Shown here piece after piece: positions 12,001-23,100 of a stretch of DNA of 40,311 bases; the stretch's first letter is position 1, and every line of letters starts with the position of its first letter. The stretch spans positions 60,072 through 100,382 of the forward strand of contig MNCI01027000.1 in assembly GCA_015680685.1 (NCBI GenBank), read 5' to 3'. The notes beneath the pieces were generated by a model. The model did not search any database. It was not told the origin of the DNA and worked only from the letters and a program-made list of their open reading frames with translations. The stretch is from Gnetum montanum (Eukaryota > Streptophyta > Gnetopsida > Gnetales > Gnetaceae). A program made the translations under genes and the position numbers.

Positions 12001-12716
12001 TTAAGCTAGATGAGAAAATAGGAGAAGTCACCACTACCCCTATGTTCATAACGATACAGGTTAATCATTTCAACATATGTAGGATGCATGTTGATGATGG
12101 TGTGGCCACAAATGTTTTACCTTTTCCTGTCATCGAAAAGCTGGGAATTATTGAACAAATACAAACCATAACAACTTCTTTCCTAAAATCCTTCAGTGAT
12201 TCATGCATTGGGGTAAAAGGTATGGTTACCTTAGATTTTATAGCTAGGGACCAATTCCCCACATTAGCTGAATTCATAGTCATTGATGAAATGCCAGGTT
12301 TCAATCTGATTCCAGGACATCACTGGCTAGCCCAACTTAAAGTGGTATCCTCACCAATCCATCAGGAGATCCACCTACCTTACGAGGGTGGTGAGATCAT
12401 TATACATGGAGATATGACTGTACCAATCACATCCTTACACCCTAAGGTAGATCAAGAGTCAGAAATTGAGTTCATTGAGCCTAAGTAAGAAATTGTGAAC
12501 ATACATCAAGACATGAACCCAACGTTAACTCACGATCCTACTAGGATTAAAGAAACACAAGAGGATGAAAACATAGGAGCCATTCCTACTGATGTTTCCT
12601 GGTCGAAACTACCCTTTGACATCACTAATGAATGAGAGGGTGAGTATAAAATCATACCCACATGTCCAACCCCACACATTAAGTTACAAAAGATCAAACA
12701 CCAACTCAACAACTAG
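9075..12716 (+). pseudogene. E2 gag-protease polyprotein (gag part), degraded
   Basis: The start ATG at 9075 is in frame with the long open stretch 9495-10088. The N-terminal part aligns by eye with that of E3: the segment around Y-N-F-I-C-G-K-I-Q-A-N-L-P, an acidic stretch, then a P/Q/T-rich region. After a frameshift near 10055 comes the gag core (10090-10640): Y-N-G-E-G-D-P-N-A-H, A-L-D-W-Y-Q-A-L, Q-F-V-T-R-F-K, F-I-E-R-W and F-I-K-S-K-L-Y-Y. A CCHC-type knuckle lies at 11041-11082 (C-E-Y-Y, then S-H-G-T-D-Y-C), with one H replaced by Y. The frame ends at TAG 12714-12716, the same relative place as in E3. It would assemble the capsid and package RNA, but many stops and shifts prevent that here. 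Confidence 0.88.
12042..12488 (+). pseudogene. E2 aspartic protease domain
   Basis: 148 open codons. The active-site region reads M-H-V-D-D-G-V-A-T-N-V-L-P, followed by F-I-V-I-D-E-M-P-G-F-N-L-I-P-G-H-H-W-L (the second conserved retropepsin strand region) and H-L-P-Y-E-G-G-E-I-I-I-H-G. It aligns well with E3 23293-23640. The active-site triplet is D-D-G where retropepsins usually have D-S/T-G; E3 has the same D-D-G, so this is inherited and not decay. It is fused downstream of gag. Confidence 0.85.
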
Positions 12717-12721
12717 AAAGA

Positions 12722-12830
12722 AACTACCACATGTCTGAAATGATGTTAAACTACCACATGTCCAAAATGACGTTAAACTACCACATGTCTGTAATGACGT
12801 TAAACTAGCCACGGTCAGAAATGATTAGTT
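12722..12830 (+). repeat. E2 TTAAACT motif array after protease (27-bp unit)
   Basis: Three to four units of TTAAACTACCACATGTC plus C/TGAAATGAC/TG, period about 27 bp. The core (A-A-A-T-G-A-C-N-T-T-A-A-A-C-T-A) is also the core of the 59-bp array at the matching place in E3 (24010-24600). Confidence 0.75.
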
Positions 12831-13332
12831 CCTTTTAAAAGCTTCATAAAACTGTTATTCCTTTTGGCCCACTAAGGCATAAAATTGGTAATATTTCTTT
12901 CTTTTACAAATGAATGCAATAGTCCACCATGACTTTAAACTGATTTGCATAGCTTAAAATGGCTTTAAACAAGGATTCAATCACAAGCTTACAAACATTC
13001 ACCATGTTATGTCAAATTTAAATGATACAAGTTGTAGTCTCGATTTATGCCCTATCGTTTCTTTATTCCTTTGCAAGAGTTGATTTACATTTGTTTCCAC
13101 AATCTTAAATTTAGTTACACGCATATGTTCAGGATAATATTGAAAAAAGAAAACAAAAAGAGAAAAGATATATATATATATATAAAGGATGATATGTCAA
13201 TATGGTAGAAAAATTTCAACATATTAAGCCATAACTAGGTCCATGTTATTACATTTGTCAACCATACATTTCCACCAAAGATTCAAAAAAATCAAAAGAC
13301 ATCTAATAGATAAAATCTAACTAACAATAATC

Positions 13333-13413
13333 TCAGGGAGGGGGTTGCTCCCCAAGATCTTCTTCATCATCCGCCTTTGCTCCACTGAGGCCAGCTCCAT
13401 CATTAACATGTCC
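13333..13413 (-). pseudogene. E2 antisense gene: candidate last exon
   Basis: On the minus strand a polypyrimidine-like stretch and ATTATAG (AG at 13415-13414) precede a 26-codon frame ending TGA. It is rich in G, D and E (A-D-D-E-E-D-L-G-E-Q-P-P-P at its end), similar in character to the acidic last exon of the E3 antisense gene. It is short and the similarity is mainly compositional. Its place relative to exon 1 (14698-14837) matches E3. Confidence 0.4.
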
Positions 13414-13734
13414 CTATAATAGAAAATAGAAAACAAAACATTAGGTAAGAGAAAAAATTTAAGTGCTAATGATAGGGAAAAACCACATAAAATCAAAAAA
13501 TCACATAAACAAACACTTTCAATTCCTAGCTTCACCCCTTGAGACAAGAGCACCAATATCTATTTAGTGTATTTGATGCTCACTAGGATACATTGGAATC
13601 CATGCCACGATAAACCCACATAAAAATGAAAAACATAAACACTCAGGAAAACAAATAAATGATATAAACATGAAATTGGAAAATAATGGGTATCCAGTTG
13701 AAATGCACAGCTCATGTTGGTCCTCCCCCACCAC

Positions 13735-14440
13735 CAAGTCATGTTGGGCCCTCCCTACTACCAAGTCACATTGGAATTTCCCATAAACAAGTCACGTTAA
13801 GCCTTACCATCAACAAGTCACACTAGGCCTCCTCACCAGCAACTCACGTTGGGTCTTCGTCCCCAACACTCATACTAGCATCCCACATTATAGGTCACGC
13901 TAGAACCTACAACTTCCCTTGGGGCTCTCGCCCTGCGTTCATACCACCTACCATATTGCCAAGGAAAACAGGCCTTCCCGACTCACGCCAAGGCCTAGCC
14001 AACCACTCATGATGCCTACGATGCCTTTCCCAACAAAATCCCTCTCAATCCACACTCACTTCTTCCATTTCCTATATCCACGCTACCAAGAAGACTAAAA
14101 ACCTTGCTACCCTGGGCATGAAAAATTGCAAGTCATGCTGCCCAGGGACTGAAGTCCAAAAATTACAGGTAACGTTGCCCTGGGGAAAATCTCAAAAATT
14201 GCAAGTAATGCAGCCCTAGCTCTAAAATCCAAAAATTGCAAGTCACGTTGCCTTGGCTTCAAAGTCAAAATTTTTGTAGTCACGCTACCCTCCAAAACTA
14301 GAAAATTCTACCCCAAAAAACCCAAATTCACGCTATTCATTCCTTGCCCCAAAAATCCAAAGTCACGTTGTTCATTCCTTACAGCAAAAATTCAATGTCA
14401 TGTTGTTCATTCCATGAAATTCACAATCACGCTGCCAAAG
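13735..14440 (+). repeat. E2 internal arrays of TCACGYTG-type words
   Basis: From 13735 to about 13900 there are copies of AAGTCACGTTG/AAGTCATGTTGG at about 37-bp spacing. From about 14120 to 14300 a longer unit (about 55-57 bp: AAAAATTGCAAGTCACGTTGCC plus filler, written here in parts) repeats about three times, and shorter copies run to 14440. They fill the space where the middle exon of the antisense gene lies in E3. The word is the one seen in the E2 U3 and leader. Confidence 0.7.
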
Positions 14441-14697
14441 ATGCCAAAAAAGGTAAGACAGTCAAGATATCAAGAAGGGAAGGGGGCTCACGCTGCAAAC
14501 CCCAAGCTCACAAACACAGCTCATGTTGTGACTCAAAAGAAAAGCCTTCCTCCCCACACTCACATTACACCCACAAACCCTTCGAAAACCACACCATGAT
14601 TCCAAAAATCCCAAAGCCCAAATTACAGCACAAAATATCACCCTAGGTAACGTTGCTTTCAGAAACACTAGAGAAAAATTGGGAGCAAAGAATTTAC

Positions 14698-14837
14698 TTG
14701 TGCAGGGTCTTCTTCCACATTGGAATCCTAGCTTGGGGGAGATGTTGTAGGAGCTCTTCACTCTCCTCCACGAATGCCAAGGCTGCTTGCTTCCTTCCCT
14801 TGACCCCGCATGCCTTTCCCTTGCCCTTTTCTTTCAT
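14698..14837 (-). pseudogene. E2 antisense gene: first exon
   Basis: On the minus strand, an ATG at 14837 (another in-frame ATG lies upstream at 14894) begins a basic N-terminus (K-E-K-G-K-G-K) followed by A-A-L-A-F-V-E-E-S-E-E-L-L-Q-H-L-P-Q-A-R-I. This aligns without gaps to E3 exon 1, with 9 of 21 residues identical and several conservative. A 5' splice site (A-A/GTAAAT) follows at 14698/14697, leaving a 140-nt exon and phase 2, the same phase as E3 (119 nt). Function unknown. Its conservation in two related but diverged elements, read only on the minus strand, supports a real gene. Confidence 0.62.
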
Positions 14838-15339
14838 GGTCACGCTGACGTTGATGCTAACACCTTGGCTCGCACTGCACTCTAGGTAGGTCATGCTATC
14901 CTTCCAAGTTCCAGCAACTCACGTTAACAGAAATGAGGCCTCCTATTTCAAAAATTTCCTTTTCTATTCCCCTTGGTAATTTAATTTAATTTATTTAATT
15001 TTTGGCCTTTTACTTTAGTTCCTCTTCTTATTTTAATTACATGTTGTTGTTCAAGCCATCTTTTCCTTGTGCTTGCCTAACTTTCCTTGTCATTCCACCC
15101 CCCCCCCCCCCAAAATGAGGCCCAAAATTTCTTATGAAAAGAGGAGGAAAGTGAAGAAAATCAACAATGATAAATAAATAAATATATGGAAATGGCATCA
15201 AATTCATAAAAATTTGAAATCCCCATGACCTTATTGTTCACTTGAAAGTCAAAAATTTAAAAATGTATAATTTAAAAGCAAAAAATTTAAAATTTTTAAA
15301 AATTTAAGAAATAGTGCATATACTCAGTCCAAATGACAA

Positions 15340-15435
15340 GTCAACATGTGGCCTGGCATGACCTTAAACTGCCATGTGGACCGGTACGACATTAAATTGC
15401 CATGTGGCCCAGTACGGCCTTAAACTACCATGACT
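15340..15435 (+). repeat. E2 TTAAACT motif repeats before pol
   Basis: Three units of CATGTGGCCYGGYAYGACCTTAAACTGC type, period about 30 bp, just upstream of the pol start. Same motif family as 12722-12830 and 33669-34605. Confidence 0.7.
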
Positions 15436-15548
15436 ACCACCACATCTCCATATTTTTATCAGTGCATAGTTCACTTATATTTAGTAACTCCTTCACCAAG
15501 AGGGTGTCTCTTACTCTGGTCCCATTTTAAATTGGCAGGAGCAAGCAC

Positions 15549-17160
15549 ATGGCCACCAAGAATATCCTCTCAACATTGTCTCTTGATGGACCATACAAGG
15601 AGGTAGAGAGGGCAATCAACCTAGAATCCTTGGATTTAAATCCATCCACCTATACCAATTTAATAGCCTCCACTTAAGAAATGTTAGATTGGCCTAAAAA
15701 CATGACTAAAACTCTAGATCTAGAAGTTGATAATATCACTGAAGAACCTCTAGTTGAAATCCCCATTACCACGATCAATGGTGAAACCAGAACATTGAAA
15801 TTAAGTGCCTTATTGGACTAGCAACTCGTAGGTGACATCAGTCAAGTGTTAAAAGAAAACATTAAAACGTTCACATGGTCATATATAAACATGCTATGAC
15901 TAGACCCTCAAATCATCCAACACAACATTATTCTTGATGAAAAAATTAAACCGGTGAAACAAAAGGCACGAAAAGTTAGACCCAAGGTTGCATTGGCTGT
16001 CCATGCTGAAATCACAAAGCTCTATCAAGTTGGTTTCATCCGGGCCATTGAATATTCCAATTGGGTATCAAAAATTATTGTAGTCCCCAAGAAGAATGGT
16101 AGTATACACATATGCATTAACTTCTATGATGTCAACACAGCCACTATAAAGGACGATTTCCCGTTACCTAGCATTAATCAACTTATTAACACAACTACTG
16201 GGCATGCACTATTATCCTTTATGGATGGATTTTCAGGATACAACCAAATAAGAATTAACTCGGAACATCAACTTAGAATAACTTTCATAACACCTTTGGG
16301 TACATTTTGTTATAAAATGATGTCATTTGGCCTTAAAAACGTAGAAGCTACATATCAACGAGCAATGACATACATATTTAGTAATAACATGCTCAATTTT
16401 CTCAATGATTATGTTGATGATATCACGGTCAAATCTAAAATAACGGAATAGCATGCAAAAGATCTAGACTTAGTGCTTAAATTTTGTCCCAAATATGACC
16501 TTAGACTCAATCCAAAGAAGTGTGTCTTTGGAGTCAAAATAGGTAAAATGCTTGGTTTCGTAGTCTCTAGGCAAGAATACAGGTAGACCCTGATAAAGCT
16601 AAGGAAAAAACTAATATGAAACTACCAAAAGACCTTACCAAATTACGTTGTCTTCAAGGTAGGCTACAATTCATTAGATGCTTTATCGAAAGGTTGATAG
16701 ACAAGTTGAGACCTATGCAGCACCTATTACAAAAAAATGTGCATTTCCAATGGACCCAACAATGTCAAGAGGCATTCGAGAATATAAAGCAAGAATTGGC
16801 TTAACTGCCAACCGTTTATCCCCCTCAAAGTGATATACCTTTCTACATCTACCTCACAACTTCCAATTCTTCCATCATGTCGATGCTTTGTCAAAAATGT
16901 GAGGATGGAGCCGAGATCCCTATATATATACCTAATCCATGCTTTAATTGCCTATGAACAATGATACAATGATGTAGAGAAGTCATGCCTTGCCCTAGTT
17001 GTTTCCTTGAAGAAATGGCAACATTATCTCTTCCGCAATCAAGTTTACATCATTTGCAAGGATAATGTACGTGCCATCACTAACAACATCTACAAATTGA
17101 CTAGGATAGCTAGGTGGAAATTAATGATCGCAAATTTTGACCTACACTATGTTGCTCAAT
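15549..17160 (+). pseudogene. E2 pol: reverse transcriptase and RNase H
   Basis: The ATG at 15549 begins M-A-T-K and is matched by an ATG with related downstream sequence in E3 (26497). RT motifs: V-S-K-I-I-V-V-P-K-K-N-G, D-D-F-P-L-P-S-I-N-Q-L-I, S-F-M-D-G-F-S-G-Y-N-Q-I (catalytic D) and Y-V-D-D at 16410-16421, all present in a 165-codon open stretch (15954-16451). The connection continues with R-L-N-P-K-K-C-V-F-G-V and L-Q-G-R-L-Q-F-I-R. The gypsy RNase H (about 16830-17160) is badly broken but keeps R-I-A-R-W-K. Stops include TAG near 15675 and 15820. Confidence 0.9.
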
Positions 17161-17259
17161 CTTCCACAAAAGGTCAAGCAGTAGTCACACAATTAGCCAT
17201 CTCACCAACACATGATCAAGTAATAGTCAACCTTGAATTCCTTGATGAGAATGTCAGCA

Positions 17260-17690
17260 GTATAGATACTGTACCTGACAACTACGAGACAATCCTCTAC
17301 TTTGATGGAGCTTCAACCTCCCAAGGAGGGAGTGCAGAGGCCATTTTAGTATGTCCCTCTAGAGAAATCCAACCCTTTGCCTATTGATTAACCTTTCCTT
17401 GTACCAATTACATGGCAAAATATGAAGGTCTTCTTAGAGGCCTTCAAGCAACGTTGACTTCGGGAATTTCATGTCTTATAGTTCGAGGAGATTCACAATT
17501 AATCATTAATCAAGTCATTGAGGTTTACGCATGTAAGGCCCCCCATTTGCAATCGTATTATTATTTGACCAAACATCTACTAAGACAACTAGTGGAAACG
17601 AATATACAACATGTTCCTAGAAGTGAAAACACCATTATTGATGCACTCACCACACTAGCCTTAAATATGACACCTGAAATGTTCCATGTG
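17260..17690 (+). pseudogene. E2 pol: archaeal-type second RNase H (aRH)
   Basis: Catalytic pattern present: Y-F-D-G-A-S (first D, about 17300), K-Y-E-G-L-L-R-G-L (E, about 17420), R-G-D-S-Q-L-I-I-N-Q (D, about 17490) and I-I-D-A-L-T-T-L-A (D, about 17640). One in-frame TGA (about 17386) splits it into two open stretches. A second RNase H of this kind after the gypsy RNase H is diagnostic of the Tat lineage. Confidence 0.9.
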
Positions 17691-17939
17691 TTGCCTAGTT
17701 CTATAACAAATTGTGTTGAACCTATAATCAACACTTTGGAAGAAATACCTATAGCATCCATTAGCACAACACACACAATAGAATGGTATGATGACATAAA
17801 AGAGTACCTTCTAAGAGGCAAACCACCATAACACTTGACAAATACTCAAAAGGACATCGTTTGAAAACGTTCCTAGAAATATGCGTTAATAGGAGACACC
17901 TTGTGTCGCAAATCCAATTAATGCATTTTGCTAATGTGT

Positions 17940-18434
17940 GTTAGTAGTGTCGAAGGTCAAAAAATTGTAGAACAAGTCCATGAAGGACTTTGTGGAGGGC
18001 ACATTGCACCTAAAGTAATGGTAATGAAGATTAGGCGCTTAGGCTACTATTGGCCATAGATGAAGTACGATTGCATCTCCAAGGTAAGAATGTGTGACAT
18101 TTGCCAAAAGCATGGTAATCTAATACATGTGCCACCTAATGAACTACATACAATGCAAATCACATGGCCATTCCAAAAATGGGAATTAGACTTAATTGGA
18201 CCAATAACACCATCATCCTCTATACGACATAGCTTCATTATCACCGCAACTGAATATTTTACAAAGTGGGTGGAAGCTATTCCCGTTAGGAAGCCCACAT
18301 CAAAACACATTTGCACTTTCATAATAGGAAATATTGTGACTCATTTTGGTATTCCAATGACCATTTTTACTAACAATGAGCCACAGTTCAGCAGTGCAGA
18401 TACTAAAAGCTTTTGTGAAAACCTAGGTATTAAA
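17940..18434 (+). pseudogene. E2 pol: integrase, first part
   Basis: Zinc-binding region V-H-E-G-L-C-G-G-H-I-A-P and C-D-I-C-Q-K-H, then W-E-L-D-L-I-G-P-I (first catalytic D), I-I-T-A-T-E-Y-F-T-K-W-V-E-A-I-P. The second catalytic site reads T-N-N-E-P-Q-F at 18369-18389, where E3 has T-D-N-G-P-Q-F, so the second D is N (AAC at 18372-18374). The frame is cut after L-G-I-K by the insertion of E3; it continues at 33062. Confidence 0.9.
18430..18434. repeat. E3 target-site duplication, left copy (TTAAA)
   Basis: TTAAA directly before the E3 5' LTR equals 33057-33061 after the 3' LTR. Counting it once leaves the E2 integrase frame continuous across the insertion. Confidence 0.93.
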
Positions 18435-19889
18435 TGAAACACCTTGAAAATTTCGAGGCCTCGACAGTTCAGCAAAAAAACTGGTGACTCAGACAAAGGG
18501 TTGCAAAAAGGTGTGGTGTGGCAAGTTCCTTTTTAACCAAAGGTCTATCCTACCACACTGCGTGGCACAGTGCAACCAAATTCCAAAAGATGGAGCAAAG
18601 CGATGGATGCATGGCGGCAAAACTTCCAACCTTGCAAGTTATCTATTTCGAAAATCTTAACTTTTGGCAAATTACAATGTATTACGCTACATAGCGTAAC
18701 ATCTCATTATGCAACGTAATATCAAGGACAATCCACTACGGTATCAAGGATGGCCAACATGCAAGACTTCGATAGCCCAGTAAAAATCTCAAAGCCTAAG
18801 CAATGATCTGTAGCATAACGCACGTTTCAGCGAGTCTTCTTTCCTAGTTAAGGGGTCCATTACGCTACTTTATGCAGTGCAGCGTAGTAAAAAACCCCCC
18901 GGAAAAGATAGAAACAAATAAAGCACGACAACAACACTTCAACTTTTGCAGTTTTGTTATTTTACGCTGAATTACGCTAAGATGTGTAATTTAGTGTAAT
19001 GTAGTGTAATTCAAGTGACGGAAAGCACAATTTAGACATCAGTAGTTCTTACGCCACAATATGCCCTCTAGCATATTATAGCATAATCAAAGGATAGTTT
19101 GTTGTCAAAGCCCACACGAAGGGAGTTTACGACGCTTTACACAGCATAGTGTCGTAAGCTTCAACGACAACACATTGAGTCAATGGCATTTTACGAGTTC
19201 AAGACACGTGTCACTTAAACCACATTTTTCTCCTAATCTTAACCTTATAAATGGTACAGTTGACAAAGATCAAAAGTAGTTGGCAAAATTTTTCTCTTTC
19301 GAGATTGGCAAGAGAGCAAAAGAAAAAGAGGATCAATGATCGTGAGAACATTGGAGGTGATTGGCAAGAGCTCTGGATCAGAAACAATTGGCTATCTGAT
19401 ATTCTCCCCGGGGTCCAACTTCCTTGCACCCAGATTGGCTAGAACAAGGTAGATTGACCCATCGTTTGTTTCATCTTTAGATAACTTTCTTGCTATTGGC
19501 ATGTGCTTCGTCCAAATCGAAGCCCTCTTGTAATCATTGCATCAAACACATTGTGTTCATAAATTAAATCCCAAATCTTGTAATCGTATTCTCTACACAT
19601 CTGATTTCTTGTATCCTATTTACATAGAGCTGGTAATCACATCTAAGTTGTTTACATCATTTTTCAATTATTTTTGAAATCATCAATATTGCATTTCCAT
19701 TTTGCCATCAAATTATTATAAAAGAAAAAATTTTACTGGTTAAGTAAGTCCTTGTCTGATCGACAAGACTATTCAGGGCACCTTGGATTCATTTTTGTCC
19801 AGCACGGCCCTCACACGGATCTGGGGTTAAAACTGTGTACACGGATTTTCATTCGGTATTTCCAGTGACTGACGTTTTCCATCATGACA
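18435..19889 (+). repeat. E3 5' LTR
   Basis: 1455 bp, TGAAACACC...GACA. About 20 differences to the other LTR in the ~220 bp after the TATA box, more in U3. U3 holds inverted-repeat modules of a TTACGCTA word: perfect TTACGCTACATAGCGTAA at 18682-18699, and further ones at 18860-18890, 18962-19012 and 19127-19157. G-box and TATA follow. Confidence 0.93.
19205..19252 (+). promoter_or_regulatory. E3 5' LTR promoter: G-box and TATA box
   Basis: ACACGTGTCACTT contains an intact CACGTG at 19205-19210; TATAAAT is at 19246-19252, 36 bp downstream. The 3' LTR keeps the TATA box (32417-32423) and has CATGTG in place of the G-box. Confidence 0.72.
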
Positions 19890-19895
19890 GTTTTC

Positions 19896-19912
19896 TAGCA
19901 CTAGAAGGAGGG
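19896..19912 (+). other. E3 primer-binding site
   Basis: TAGCACTAGAAGGAGGG starts 6 bases after the LTR end, as in E2. Compared with the inferred ancestor TGGCGCTAGAAGGAGGG it has two G-to-A changes, one of them CG to CA. Confidence 0.78.
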
Positions 19913-20145
19913 CCTTCATATCCAATCCACATTTTATGGGTAGTCTTGTAAGCTTTCTATACCCATTCTCAATCAACGTAAACGTAATACCTTCGAGGTT
20001 GTTTACGAAATTGTGTGATGCAGATTGGTCGCTTCGACGATTTCTTTGGAATCCTACAAGATAGAAAGCCCCGATTATTATCTTAGTTCACCTTTGTCCT
20101 TCCAATCTCCACTTTTATCATCATTATCTTTGAATCGCGTAAAAA

Positions 20146-23100
20146 ATGACTACACCAACTATTGCCGTTGACACCACCAACCTTGAGAACCCTTGGACCA
20201 TGCAAGTCATGCCTCCTATGGTCGAACAACCGCTTAGTCTAGTGCAACCACACTGCTCCCTCAAGCTACAGAACAAGGAGACTGAGGGACAGGCTCAGCA
20301 TAGGGAAAGCTACAATTTTCTCTGTGCTAAGTTAGCGGCAAACCTGCCTCTATATCCACAACAATTTGAGGAAAAACAAGAGTACGAGTTCATGTATTGC
20401 AATGGGAAGGAACTCATTCCTACGCCGAGTACTTTCATACCCCTGATAGAGCAACAAAGGTGGATCATAGATCAAATGTTGATGGTAAAAACATCGCCAG
20501 AACAACTAGAAACCATGTTCCATGAGGAAGCGCTTCACGATGGACAAGACGACCTAGAATCTCACTCTGAGGGAGGCAGTCATGCTGATTTCACCATGGC
20601 CCCTCCCTCCACAATGTCTCATGTAAATCCATTTTTCATGGTCACCATGCCTCTGACAATGTATAACACTGATTGAATCCTGCATTCACCACGTTTACAT
20701 TTTCTTTCCCCGACGATTTTCCCGGGCAACGGTCCATCACAGATCGCTCCTCAGCAGGCGTAATTTCCTAATCCACCTCAACGTGTGCCCGTGCCTACAT
20801 CACCGCGCGTACATGCAACACCTACATTGCAATTACCTACAATACCAACCCTACTCCCAACCCACACAACTAGGATAGCCACCACAACATGGTGGGCTTC
20901 CAACATGCCTCCCGTTGCGCATCCTGTGTAGATGCCCCATCATCTCCATCATCAAGGCTGGGTTCGACAAATGCTAAACCCAGCTACAAGATCATTGCTC
21001 ATGCCCCCTGTTACACAAATGACATACCCAATAGTGCAGCCAATGGTGGTTGCCCCATCCACACCAACCACTGGATGGTGGGTGCCACAAGCGGCACCAC
21101 CTGCAAGAACCATTTCGATAGCACCAACTATCGGCCAATCCGATGCCTGCGTTCTGCCACCCGGTGTGGCTCCACTAGCTATTCCATAGATAACCTCATC
21201 ATCTACGAGTCTGGATCAGGCCTTCCATCTCATTCAGACCCTTATAGAGGAGGTCAAGTACCTCAAGGCTACTGGTTTTAATGTGGTACAAGTCATGGAT
21301 TTCTACCATGACGATCCTATTAGCCTGACAGTCCCTGTCTTGTCGTTGCCACCTAGGATGCCCCTTCCTCATTTCACAAAATACAATGGGGAAGGTGATC
21401 CCAATGCCTACTTGGTCACTTTTAGGTCATAATCCTTATTGTTGTAGCAATGTCCGCATACTATAATCTATGTCTTTGCTATGTCCTTAACAGGTAAAGC
21501 TTTGGATTGGTATCGAGCACTTCCCTGCGCTTCCATTGGAACTTTGGAAGAGCTGTTAACCTAGTTTGTGACTCATTTCAAATACAACCTGAAGCTCAAA
21601 GTCATGCTGGATCAGCTTAATGGGAGTCAAACAAGACCCACTCGAGTCGGCCCAAAAGTTCATACAGTGGTGGAGCGCTACCTTGAATGAGATCCGCGAA
21701 CCCATCGCAGAGGCCCATCTATTAGAAATCTTCAAGGGAGCAATCAACAGCTTTATCAAGTCTAAGCTGTATTACCTCGCTCCCCGTTCCCTCAACCAAG
21801 CCTTTTCTTAGACTAAGAGCATCCAAGACGTGGCATAGGATAGTAAAGACTAGGCGTATGTGGTCTACAAAAATGCCCACAACAAGGGTAAGGACAAAGG
21901 CAAAGCCACAACAACGATAGTGGTGGCGGTTGCTGAAGGGGCTAAGAAAAAGAACAACAATGGCAAGAAAACTACCACGGAGCCAGCCGAGCTAATAGCT
22001 AGCTCAGGTGGCACCAATCAAGAAGCTACTTCTACCCCCGAAGTACCTCCACAACCAAGGCCAAAATTTGAGCGTAAAGATTGGGCAAATTACACAACTT
22101 TACCTGTGAAGTCTTCGGAACTTCTGAAGAAATTATTGGGAACCAGTCACATCCGACACAAGGCGATGTCCAAGGAGGCTCTGAAATGTCACAGGTGTCA
22201 CTATAAGTAACTCAAGAATCCCTCCTTAGCCCAACCTAATGAACCGCCTGTTCACAAGAACTTTAAGTTAGACCAATTTTGTGACTACCACCAATTGTGT
22301 GGCCATGACACAGACTACTGCTGGGCATTGAAGGATGACATTCAACGTCTGATAGATCAAGGTAACTTGATCTTAGATAATAGCAACCCGACACGACCAG
22401 AAAACTAGGCCTTACATTTGTACCAAGACCTGTTGAATGCAAACAACGCAGGGTACATAATCAACGTGGTAGGGGCAGAAGGCAATAATCAGATGCAGCC
22501 AAAACAACCTTTCGTGTTGCAAATGCATCCTCATTCGTCCCAAACAACAGGTCCACCAGCGCCGATGAGTAGTGCTCCAAGGTAGCCTTTCATCTTCTGA
22601 ACTTCATCTCAAAATACTTCTCACCAGCCCCCTGTCATTAAAGCTATGGCCCAACCCGTGCCTACACCCAAGGCACCCTTGGTCATAAGGGTGCCAAAAC
22701 TATCAACCGCCACCCCTTCGCAGAGGCAGTCTTCTAAGTCAAACCCTCATACTGATACTGTCGATACAGCCAAGGGCCCTCTTACACTGGTATTACCCAA
22801 ACCTCAACCCCTCGCTTCTGTACCCTTGGCCCCATTTGCTAAAACAAAGAGGTCACATGAACACAACTATCTCCCCCAAGCCAAAGGAAGTGTAACCCTC
22901 GGCCAAATGTCACCCCTCCCCACAAAATTCACCTCTTAGGGCAGATGGAAAAGGAAAAGGGTGAGAAGCAACCTGATCGTGGACGAGATCTCTTCGATGC
23001 CCTAGCGTAAGTCAAACAGGCTCTGAAACAAAAAAATACAACATTGAGCCCTTATGACTTGCTAATGATGTCGCAGATGCATCATGAGGCTATGGTTTGC

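Larger units (their letters stand above)
12717..15548 (+). other. E2 protease-to-pol gap, possibly an intron
   Basis: About 2.8 kb with no sense coding. It holds TTAAACT-type repeats at both ends (12722-12830 and 15340-15435), a (TA)n run at about 13168-13184, remnants of a minus-strand gene (13333-13413 and 14698-14837), arrays of the E2 word (13735-14440) and a run of 14 C (15098-15111). Just before the pol ATG is a possible 3' splice site (GGCAG at 15534-15538). Related Ogre elements are known to splice an intron between protease and RT. No clear 5' splice site was found. Confidence 0.55.

Noticed and set aside
13317-13556. 79-codon minus-strand frame taken as one protein
   Set aside because: A pyrimidine tract and AG split it. 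The downstream part reads better in another frame as an acidic exon, so I listed only that part.
15098-15111. Run of 14 C as a functional element
   Set aside because: A mononucleotide run in a decayed gap; most likely slippage.
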